A DNA stretch of 64,000 nucleotides from Pelagomonas calceolata (lineage: Eukaryota > Sar > Pelagophyceae > Pelagomonadales > Pelagomonadaceae), in contig CAKKNE010000002.1 in the NCBI GenBank assembly GCA_918797485.1, forward strand, positions 214,501-278,500, read 5' to 3'. Below, piece by piece: positions 28,961 to 36,599 of the stretch. Every line of letters begins with the position of its first letter. Positions within the stretch are counted from its first letter, which is position 1. The notes beneath the pieces were generated by a model, which had not been told where the DNA came from, ran no database searches, and saw only the letters and a list, made by a program, of their open reading frames with translations. A program made the translations under genes and the position numbers.

Positions 28961-30328
28961 ATGGATGATCACGACGACGCCTTCACGCCGCTGCCGAGCC
29001 GAAAGCGGACGGGCTGGCGGCCGCTGGACTTCGTGCGGCGCCGGCATGCGCGCTTCCGCGAGGAATGGTGCCTCATGGAGGCCTCGGGCATGTTCGGCGA
29101 CTTCGGGACGCTGCTGCCCCTGCTGCTCGCCATGGCGAATGTGGGAAGCGTGGCGCCGGCTGCCGCGCTCTTCTGGTTCGGCGCGTTTAACGTCGCGACG
29201 GCGTACGAGTGGGACGTGCCCATGTGCGTGCAACCGATGAAGACCATCGCGGCGGCCGCGATCGCCGACGGGCTCTCGGCGGGCGCCGTGAGCGCGGCGG
29301 GCCTCTTCGTCGGCGCGTGCGTCCTCGCGCTGGGCCTCACGGGCCTCGTGGAGGTGGTGAACCGGTTCGTGCCGCGCAGCGTCGTGTCGGGCATCCAGCT
29401 GGGCCTCGGCGTGCGCATGGTGGGCCTCGCGCTCGTTATGATCTTCGACGCGCCCTGGTGGGCGGCGGCGGTCGGCGCCGCGCTCGCGCTCGTCGCGTTC
29501 GGCGTCGCGCGGCGCCGCGACGCCGCCGTCCCCGTCGCGCTCGGCCTCGTCGCCGCCGGTCTCGCCGTCGCCGCGGCCGCGGCCGCCGCGGACGGCGGCG
29601 CGGGGGCCGCCGCGCGCGCCGCGTGGCGCCGGTGGCGGCCGGGCCGCCTCGCGCTCGCGCCGCGCCTGCCGTCGCGCCGCGACTGGGTCGCGGGCGTCGT
29701 TCGCGCGGGCCTGCCGCAGCTGCCGCTGACGACGCTCAACTCGGTCATCAGCGTCACGGCGCTCGCGGGCCGCCTGTTCCCGGACGCCCCGCCCGACCGG
29801 ATGCCGACGCGCCGCGGCGTCGCCGCGTCCGTCGGCCTCATGAACGTCGTCGGCTGCTGGTTCGGCGCCGCGCCCGCGTGCCACGGCGCCGGCGGCCTCG
29901 CGGGCCAGTACCGCTTCGGCGCGCGCGGCGGCGCGTCCGTGTGGGTCCTCGGCTGGGGCAAAATGCTGCTGGCCCTGCTCCTCGGGGACAAGCTCATGTT
30001 GGACGCCGTCCGCGCGTTCCCCGCGCCCGTCCTCGGCGCGCTCCTCGCCGTCGCGGGCGTGGAGCTCGCCGCCGCGGGCGCCGCCGCCGACGGCGCCGCC
30101 GCGCCGTGCCTCGTCGCGGCCGCCGCCACCGTCGCGCTCCGGAACACGGGCCTCGGCGCCGCCTGCGGCCTGGCCGTCGCCGCGGCCGAGAAACTTGCCG
30201 AGCGCCTCGAGCGACGCCGCGCGGGCGACGACGAGCAGGAGGCGCCGCCCGCCGCCGACGCCGAGACGAAGGAGGAGCCCGCGTCGGGGGACGAAGAGGC
30301 CGGTCGCGCCAAACCGGAGGGCAAATAG
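28961..30328 (+). CDS. MOT1-type molybdate transporter
   Basis: A single-exon 455-residue polytopic membrane protein. EASGMFGDFGTLLPLLLAMA at about 44 is the first conserved block. YEWDVPMCVQPMKTIAAAAI at about 85 is the family's P-M-Q-P-M-K-like substrate region. QLPLTTLNSVISVTALAGRL at about 256 and NVVGCWFGAAPACHGAGGLA at about 300 are the second-half signature with the PxCHGxGGxA motif. These mark the MOT1 group of the SulP-related transporters, which import molybdate for the molybdenum cofactor. About ten hydrophobic segments are visible. The C-terminal about 45 residues are charged and cytoplasmic-looking. Confidence 0.85.
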   Translation: MDDHDDAFTPLPSRKRTGWRPLDFVRRRHARFREEWCLMEASGMFGDFGTLLPLLLAMANVGSVAPAAALFWFGAFNVATAYEWDVPMCVQPMKTIAAAAIADGLSAGAVSAAGLFVGACVLALGLTGLVEVVNRFVPRSVVSGIQLGLGVRMVGLALVMIFDAPWWAAAVGAALALVAFGVARRRDAAVPVALGLVAAGLAVAAAAAAADGGAGAAARAAWRRWRPGRLALAPRLPSRRDWVAGVVRAGLPQLPLTTLNSVISVTALAGRLFPDAPPDRMPTRRGVAASVGLMNVVGCWFGAAPACHGAGGLAGQYRFGARGGASVWVLGWGKMLLALLLGDKLMLDAVRAFPAPVLGALLAVAGVELAAAGAAADGAAAPCLVAAAATVALRNTGLGAACGLAVAAAEKLAERLERRRAGDDEQEAPPAADAETKEEPASGDEEAGRAKPEGK

Positions 30329-30453
30329 GCCACCTAGTGTCAGGCCTCCTGTACATAAATAAGTAGTAGTAAATTTAAAATTGCGACTCGAACTTTGAAA
30401 GACTAGTAGTACTAGTTCGACGACTTGGAAGTGCCATGATTCAAGTTTGAGAT

Positions 30454-32146
30454 TCAAGTGCACGGCGCCGCCTTCTTGCGCCCGATAAAGTACGTCCCCG
30501 TGTATTTGTGCCGCCGGAAGGATTCGGCGTCTTGGTCTCTCCGTTCGTAGACCTTGTCAAATCCCGAGAGGAACTGGTCGAACACGGCCCGTTTCATGCG
30601 CACGGGATGATAGAGAACGTCGAGGTCGAACAGGCTCCTTTTTTTGCCAGGGGGACCTTCGCTGTCCCACCAACGACTGTGTGGACATCGACGATCGTTT
30701 TTTTGGTCACGCAATGATGCATTCTTTAGGGCATGTCGCGTCGATGGCGTGGGGGGTTGACGCGGTAGGGATCTCGAAGTTTCTGACACGGAAAACACAC
30801 TCGTTAAAAATAAGCAGGCCTCCAGGCTTGAGGGCATTGTAGATATTTCGGAGGATTCGGATGCCATTTTCGACGTGCTCGATCACGTTGATCATCATGA
30901 GCGTGTCGAAGGCTTGATCGAACACGTCCAACCTCTCCGCGCCGGCGTTTATGATCAACGTCCTGCCTTCGAATCCTCGCACTTCGCCGTCCCTATAAAC
31001 GCATGTCTCCACCGTGTTCATGTATGACGATGCTCCGGGCTCCATGATGACATAGTTTTCGACCTGAAATTTGCGTTGCTGGATCATCCAGAGGCTTTGG
31101 GTCCACGGTCCGGCACCGACTTCGATGAAGTTCCCGAGATTTGTGCCAGGGGCACCGACGTCTCTATACAAATTAAAGTCTCTCATGTGGTCGTCCACTC
31201 GATCCCCCGTCCTCGCGTTCACGTTCCAATTTTGCGTCCACAACTGTCCCTCGGCCCACTGCGCCTTCCGCCAGCGCGAGGGACTGATCACAAAAATGCC
31301 AGCGTCCTCCGCGTAAAAGCAGCGGTCGTCTTTGTTCGTGCACGGAGGTTTCGCAGTGGCGACCTCGCACCGCGCGCCCGTGTAGCCAGCGATGCAAAAA
31401 CATCGACCCAGTAAGTTCTCGCCTCGCTCATTACAATTGCCGTTGTAAAACCCCGGACACGAGGCGAGCGCGCCCCTCGTCGCTTGATTAGCGGTGACGC
31501 GCACCTCAGAGCTCTCCCAGCCTTCGCGGGCGACGGTCTTTGCGAGGTCGAGCTTATCGTTATTTAATATTTCCTTCCTGGTTTCGTGCCGCCGTATCTC
31601 GTCCGCCGTCGGCTTCCGTTTGAGCGTCGCCCACGTCCTCTTGGCGTTGTAACTAACTTTTATGCAATGGGGCAGCGAGTTACACAATTGCACAGCGTTC
31701 GCACAGCCGCCCGCGCACCGAATCTGGCAGGTCTCCGCGGCGCCTTGGTTCTGCCGGCACTGAAAATCCGTTTCAAAGTCCGCCTTGGCGACTGCCTTCG
31801 CTTGCACGTCGTCTCTGCGTTGTACGTGCTCTCTGCGCGAAGGCGCTCCGGCCTCGCTGCTGGCCTCGAGCGCTGCCTTCAGGTCTCGGACGGTCGCGTG
31901 CAAGTCATCCAGCTTCCCCTCGATGACGTGGTTGCGCCCGTCGCCCGCGGGCGTCGCTGCCTTCAGGTCTCGGACGGTCGCGTGCAAGTCATCCAGCTTC
32001 CCCTCGATGACCCCGGGCGCGGCATCGTTCGCGCGCTGGAGTACCGGAGAGGTAGTGAGGGTGAGGATAGCTCCCAGCACAATGATTGCTACCACGAGCA
32101 GTAGAGTTCGACCATTTCTACCTGAGGCACGCGCCGCGAGGACCAT
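30454..32146 (-). CDS. type II membrane protein: EGF-like domain plus methyltransferase (paralogue 2), exons 32146..30801 and 30676..30454
   Basis: The 522-residue protein has the same plan as the gene at 21330-22868. It has an anchor (TLLLVVAIIVLGAILTL) near the start and a coiled-coil-like stretch with two 28-residue repeats (IEGKLDDLHATVRDLKAA). A Cys-rich EGF-like part follows (CPGFYNGNC ... CFCIAGYTGARC), then a methyltransferase with FIEVGAGPWTQSLWM as motif I, FDTLMMINVIEHVENG as motif II and ALKPGGLLIFN as motif III. The ATG at 32146 is preferred because the longer upstream frame would place the anchor internally. The last exon (RWWDSEG ... FIGRKKAA) restores the C-terminal part shared with the paralogue. 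A structured repeat copy lies 137 bp upstream. Confidence 0.7.
30677..30800 (-). mobile_element. old introner = intron of EGF-methyltransferase paralogue 2
   Basis: In gene sense the 3' end GATGTCCACACAG and an internal CCACGCCATCGACGCGACA stretch identify it as introner-derived. The 5' end (CCGTGTCAGAAACTT) is a decayed terminus and the target duplicates no longer match well. Donor GT at 30800, acceptor CAG ending at 30677; 124 nt; phase 2. Confidence 0.65.
31872..32011 (-). repeat. 84-bp-period duplication inside a gene
   Basis: A 56-bp block at 31872-31927 recurs identically at 31956-32011 within the paralogue 2 coding region. It adds 28 codons of a helical repeat between the membrane anchor and the EGF-like part. 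Confidence 0.8.
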
Positions 32147-32654
32147 CCAGCAGCCCGACAACCTCAGGAAAAAGAAGCTTACATGGAACGCTATATGCAG
32201 GCGGTGTGCTCGGCACCTACCGCAGTACCAGTACCATGGTACGGTACAAAGCTGGTTCCGACCGCAGTATGTATTCATAGGTATATAGAGAGAGAAACCT
32301 ACTAGCCCTTCCTACCCTAGATATGTATCTCCCACTCTCTAAATTTGAGTCTATACAGCGAGTGTCTTTGACGCTACGGTGTAACAACAATTTGCTATAA
32401 AACACTCTCGTAGTTAGGTATGGGGGGTGCCCCGGAGGGGGCCTCGAAGATTCTGACTCTTAAACACATCCACCTGCGCGTAGGCCGAGCACAAAGCCGC
32501 GAGGCCACCGCGCGGGCCACCTATTCCCATATTCTATTGGCGAGGCCCGCTAAGTGGCGAGGTGTGGACCTTTGCGGCCTCCGTCCTCGAGGTAATCCAG
32601 ACGGCCGAGGCTCAAGACTGTCGAGTATAGACCGACCACGACTACTCTGGAGCG
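32147..32654. other. intergenic between tandem minus-strand genes
   Basis: Contains palindromes built on GGTACC/TACGGTAC at 32216-32250 and structured repeat copy 4 at 32283-32420. No supported gene. Confidence 0.4.
32283..32420 (+). repeat. structured dispersed repeat, copy 4 (3' truncated)
   Basis: Matches the first about 140 bp of copies A and B. It keeps the AGAGAG/CTCTCT and GAGTGT/ACACTC pairings and the ACGC-TACG-GTGT hairpin, and ends before the last hairpin. Confidence 0.75.
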
Positions 32655-33623
32655 TCATCGACCCCGCCCCCCCGTTGGCGCATGGCATGGAACACACTGC
32701 TTCGAGTCGAGGCGGACAGGCGGCCGCTGCCAATTTGATCGGCCCGCGTCCGTGGCCGCGAGGAGACAACCCAAATAGAGGGTGAAGCCGACCCCAGGCC
32801 TCTTTCTGAAAAGGCGCTTGGGGAGGTGCACGATGGCTGGGTCCTCCGAACAATCCTCCATCGCGCCGTCCGGGCAGAGCCGGTCTTCGTGCGTGCCGCG
32901 AACGTCATAATCCCGCGCGAGGCAGTAGGCCAGGACATGCGAATTCTGGTGTCTGTTCGTGGGGAGGCCTCGACCAACGTGAAAAAAACAGCCCGGCGCT
33001 TTCGGCCCGACGCGGGCTACCGAGGTAGCGGAGAAAGCCCAGCCCCCGCCACCACAGGGCACGTCGACCTCGACGTCGTCCTTGAATTTGCGGTTCCGAT
33101 AGCAGAGGTACGCGAGGAAGCCGCTTTGGGGTGGTCTTAGCAGCGCGAGGCCTCGCGTGCTTACAAAGCCATCGTCGTCGGAGAATACGAACGTGTCAAC
33201 GGGCACGGCTAGCGGGGTAGATGTCACGAGCGCCGCGTACTGCAGTCCCACAGCCCAACGCGTCTGCGCGGCGCCGTAGCCCCGGCCGCGGAGGGACGGC
33301 GGCGGTGCGTCCTCCAAGCCCGTGGCTTCCGCCCACCACTCGGCTGGCGACTTTGTTCGAACCGACGCGAGGCCCTCGACGCATTCGTCCGAGACCACCG
33401 CCCAGCGCGGGAGCCGCCGCGCCCACGTGCACGCGAGCGGCCGCACACGCCGCTGATGCATCTCGCCACCGCTGACGACGAGCACGAGCGTGCGTGCCAG
33501 GGCAGACGAAATGTTTGCCGGCGGGGGCGCGATGCTTTGCTGGAGCTCACCGCAGAGCTCAAAGGCGCGGTATGCCTGAGTTCCTGTGAGGAGGAAAAGA
33601 GCTGTGTGCAGCATGGGGCTCAT
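32655..33623 (-). CDS. Fringe-like (GT31) secretory glycosyltransferase
   Basis: A single-exon 322-residue protein starting with a signal peptide (MSPMLHTALFLLTGTQAYRA). LARTLVLVVSGGEMHQRRV opens the GT-A fold. DTFVFSDDDGFVSTRGLAL at about 145 carries the DDD/DxD metal motif, and CGGGGWAFSATSVARV at about 192 is the GGAGxAxS motif of Fringe-type enzymes. A downstream HEDRLCPDG stretch fits the acceptor region with the conserved E-D. Fringe relatives extend O-glycans with GlcNAc or galactose; the acceptor here is unknown. Length is typical of a compact Fringe domain. Confidence 0.7.
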   Translation of the reverse strand: MSPMLHTALFLLTGTQAYRAFELCGELQQSIAPPPANISSALARTLVLVVSGGEMHQRRVRPLACTWARRLPRWAVVSDECVEGLASVRTKSPAEWWAEATGLEDAPPPSLRGRGYGAAQTRWAVGLQYAALVTSTPLAVPVDTFVFSDDDGFVSTRGLALLRPPQSGFLAYLCYRNRKFKDDVEVDVPCGGGGWAFSATSVARVGPKAPGCFFHVGRGLPTNRHQNSHVLAYCLARDYDVRGTHEDRLCPDGAMEDCSEDPAIVHLPKRLFRKRPGVGFTLYLGCLLAATDAGRSNWQRPPVRLDSKQCVPCHAPTGGRGR

Positions 33624-33678
33624 TTCGCGGCTGCCCGGTGCTTCTTATCGTGCTGCAGCAGTAATAATAGGACCATTT

Positions 33679-33740
33679 GCAATAGCCATACCGCAGTATA
33701 CAAGTGTGGCGTAGGTACGTGCCATACTGCGGTATCAATT
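33679..33740. repeat. inverted repeat with 12-bp perfect arms
   Basis: Arms ATACCGCAGTAT (33688-33699) and ATACTGCGGTAT (33724-33735), extended by GCAAT/ATTGC outside. It lies about 60-115 bp upstream of the Fringe-like gene start and may be a small MITE or a regulatory palindrome. Confidence 0.7.
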
Positions 33741-33982
33741 GCTGGGCCAAGTGTTTTTTATTCTTTTTGTTGCAACTTAAATATCTCTTAAATATTAAAT
33801 AACAATCTCGTAAGGGCCGGGCTAGGGTAAGAGCTTGGAGGGGGGGTTTGCTCGAGCTTGCGGCTCGCTGCGCAGCCCCATCGAATTCCAAACTCACGGG
33901 CATTTGTTACGTATAGCAAATGTACACGAGCTAAGGATAGAAAAAGAAACGGGCTGCTACCTAGACTACCTCTACGCAATAT

Positions 33983-34456
33983 GTGCATGACGCGTGCCCG
34001 CGACGCTCATCAGTAATATTAAACAACAGAGTGCCCATCACACTTTCCAGCGCGGTCGCGGATTCGATCGGTCCTCCGCGGCCAGCCGCCGCCCCTCGCC
34101 GCGGGTCACGCGGCGTCTGGGTACCGTCGGGGCGGTCGACGTGGCCGCGGCGCCTTCGCGTGCCGGCGCGCCGCCCGTTGGATAATGCGTCGTTCCAAAT
34201 GTTCTCCAATGATTTCAAGCGCACGCCGGAGGCACAGCAGCTGCTGGACGCGGTCGGCGAGCAGGCCCTCCACGGGCGCACGGTGCAAGATGCTCTACGA
34301 AGGAACATGAGTGGCGCTGTCGCCGAGAATGACCCGCCGCGGTCAGTCGAACCGAACGAGCAGGGCTTATCCCGGCGACGGCTCCCGCGCCCGCGGAAGC
34401 CCCGGTCCGTCCATCGCGAGAAAAAAGGGACTTTAGGGGGCGGTGTTGTTCTGTGA
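33983..34456 (+). CDS. hypothetical ORF, weak
   Basis: A 157-residue frame with an ATG. The middle (RTPEAQQLLDAVGEQALHGR) looks like a helix of a real protein, but the flanks are Arg/Pro-rich and the opposite strand is also open. No family is recognised. It may be an exon or spurious. Confidence 0.2.
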   Translation: MHDACPRRSSVILNNRVPITLSSAVADSIGPPRPAAAPRRGSRGVWVPSGRSTWPRRLRVPARRPLDNASFQMFSNDFKRTPEAQQLLDAVGEQALHGRTVQDALRRNMSGAVAENDPPRSVEPNEQGLSRRRLPRPRKPRSVHREKKGTLGGGVVL

Positions 34457-34627
34457 CGGTTGCACGCGTGTAAATAAATTAATTAATTAATTAATTAATT
34501 AACTTTAATTTATTTTTATTTAAAATAAAATAAATAATTAATCAAGGAAGGAATATCCTAAAGAAAAGGACATACACCAAGTATTTATTTATTTATTTAA
34601 GTATGCCAGTGTATTTATGTTTCTTTA

Positions 34628-36037
34628 CTAGCACGTCAGGAGCGTGTAGAGCTTGAAGCGGCTGCTGGGCGGGCCCTTGAGGACAAACGTGACGTTGTGA
34701 AAGCCCGCCCTAAACCCGGGGACGTAGTGCCGGTTCGTCAATTTTTTTGACCTGCCGTGCCCGACGTTGATGTTCTTGGACGTGCCAAGCGCGAGGTAGT
34801 TTGTAACCCTCTGCGACGACTGGTCCTCCCAGTGCGAGCCGAGGTCGAGGAGGGGCCTCTTCCCGTCGATGATTATGCTCACTCGTCCGTCCCACGCGTA
34901 GCTCCGCAGGAACTCGAACGCGAGGAAACCCAGCCCAGAGAACTCGAGGCGGAATGAGATCCGGTCCGCCGACGACGAGCCTTCCTTGCCCTTGACGCCG
35001 AGCCACCCAAACTTGTCGGCCCGGTCGCCGGCGTCCGCGGCGGTGAATCTCCACGACGCACCCACAGCGGCCGGGGCGCCCAGCATTGCCTCCGCGCCGG
35101 CGGGCGTGGTGCCCGGCGGCGCTGAAGTGAGGAACGCGAGGGGCATGCCGCATGTCGGAAACATGGCGCGCTGGTCCGCTGGGAATAGCAGTTTCGGGAG
35201 AGGCGGCGGAGCCGCGGAGATCTCGTTGCAGTCGCCAGGACGCGTTGATAGGATCGCGTAGATCAGATCGCCGAGCGCCGTGTGGACCGTCGCGGGTGGA
35301 TGGCTCATCATTTTGGTATTGGTCCACCGGATCCGCTGCGAGTAGCTTGCCGTGACGGGGAGAGCACGGATCGCATCTCTATAGGAGATGACATCCAAGT
35401 CGTAGCCGGTCGCGACGGCCCGGTGCGCGCCGACAGGAGCACGGCCCTCGATGACGACGATGACCGGGGGACGGTCCATCGACAGGATCTCGCGGATGAA
35501 GACCTCCGTTGCCGCCCCTCGGAGGTCTCGGAAATTACCCTGGTGGTAGACGGCCTTGTGCGCATCCGCATCGTTGATGCCGTAGTCGAACAGCACCACG
35601 GACGCGTTCGGCGCGAGCGCGGCAAGCCGAGGCACGATTTGGGCGGTCACACAGCCGGTGCAGGTCGCTGAGATGGCGAGGTTGTGGACAACAACGCGCT
35701 GAGTACCGTTCCCGGCGGCGGTCGCCGCGCGCCGCGCAACGCGCAGCGGCCACGGGCAGTCGAGCCCCGCGCCGCCGGCCGCAGCCTTCTCATTGCAGAG
35801 GACGCCATAGGTCATGGACCCGCCGACGACGGCGACGTCCAGGGGCGCGGCGCTGCACCGGACCCGGTCCAGGCGCCGCGCCGCCGACTTGCGGACACGC
35901 GCAGCTTCCGCGCCGGCGCCGCTCGCGAATGCTTCCCACGCGGCACCGAGCGGTTCCAAGTCGGCCCAAGGCCGGGAGTTTCCCCCATCCGTGCAGGTGC
36001 AAGTACACAAAAGATACACGAGGCAGATCCGAGCCAT
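34628..36037 (-). CDS. secreted SGNH-hydrolase-like protein
   Basis: A single-exon 469-residue protein with a signal peptide (MARICLVYLLCTCTC). VAVVGGSMTYGVLC at about 68 is block I with the nucleophilic Ser, VVLFDYGINDADAH at about 147 is block III with the Asn, and a late MMSHPPATVHT is at the position of the catalytic His. This gives an SGNH/GDSL esterase core of about 280 residues. The C-terminal about 150 residues (WRFTAADAGDRADKFGWLG onward) form a beta-rich domain seen in secreted SGNH proteins, possibly carbohydrate-binding. The probable role is deacylation or acylation of a polysaccharide or lipid. Confidence 0.7.
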   Translation of the reverse strand: MARICLVYLLCTCTCTDGGNSRPWADLEPLGAAWEAFASGAGAEAARVRKSAARRLDRVRCSAAPLDVAVVGGSMTYGVLCNEKAAAGGAGLDCPWPLRVARRAATAAGNGTQRVVVHNLAISATCTGCVTAQIVPRLAALAPNASVVLFDYGINDADAHKAVYHQGNFRDLRGAATEVFIREILSMDRPPVIVVIEGRAPVGAHRAVATGYDLDVISYRDAIRALPVTASYSQRIRWTNTKMMSHPPATVHTALGDLIYAILSTRPGDCNEISAAPPPLPKLLFPADQRAMFPTCGMPLAFLTSAPPGTTPAGAEAMLGAPAAVGASWRFTAADAGDRADKFGWLGVKGKEGSSSADRISFRLEFSGLGFLAFEFLRSYAWDGRVSIIIDGKRPLLDLGSHWEDQSSQRVTNYLALGTSKNINVGHGRSKKLTNRHYVPGFRAGFHNVTFVLKGPPSSRFKLYTLLTC

Positions 36038-36599
36038 CTAGCAAGCCTCGGGTGTGCTGTCGAGGCTGCCCGTGGCCCGTGGCAGCGCCAGGCTGCCCAT
36101 GGCCCGTGGCAGCGCCCGGCTGCCAACGACGAGCGCGAGGGTGAGCACGGTGCAAATTTGCATTTATGCGTACAGTATTGGAGACATAGATTGGTTTGGT
36201 TTGCCTGGACTAAACTTTAGAAAAGACCAGGAGGCGCCCCGCACGATGGTACTAGACAACATGACACATTGGCGCGGCGGACCACCTCTCGGACCGACCG
36301 ACCTCTCCAGTAGGGGGGTTACGGTCCTAGTAGGGGGGTCTTAGTAGGGGGGTAGGGTGAGGGGCCGGCGGCCGCGGCCTGCCAAAACCGCTATCTCAGA
36401 GAACTCGAGTTTTAAAAAATACACCTCAATGCAAAGCGGGATTTTTGAACTTGAAGTCAAAGTTGCACTTCAGTTTTACTAATGGACCGCATGCGGTACA
36501 TTAGTCCCGGGAGCGCAGAATAACATATCCCGACTGGATATGTTGCGCTCCAGACTTCCAAGGGCGACACTGCAACGAACTAGGAAACAGTAACACCAA
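36038..36599. other. intergenic with palindromes and G-rich tract
   Basis: Holds a short direct repeat (GTGGCCCGTGGCAGCGCC-type, 36067 and 36100), a G-rich tract at 36309-36366 with several runs of 4-6 G, the inverted copy of the palindrome repeat (36441-36505) and a hairpin (36511-36551). No gene is seen. Confidence 0.5.
36441..36505 (-). repeat. palindrome-headed short repeat, copy 2 (inverted)
   Basis: Reverse complement of the unit at 20916-20984: tail GAAGTCAAAGTTGCACTTCA, then a near-palindrome ACTAATGGACCGC/ATGCGGTACATTAGT. Confidence 0.75.

Larger units (their letters stand above)
33624..34627. other. intergenic with inverted repeat and doubtful ORF
   Basis: Contains the hairpin at 33679-33740, an ORF of uncertain value at 33983-34456, and AT-rich TTAATTAATTAA-type low complexity at 34472-34620. 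Confidence 0.4.
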
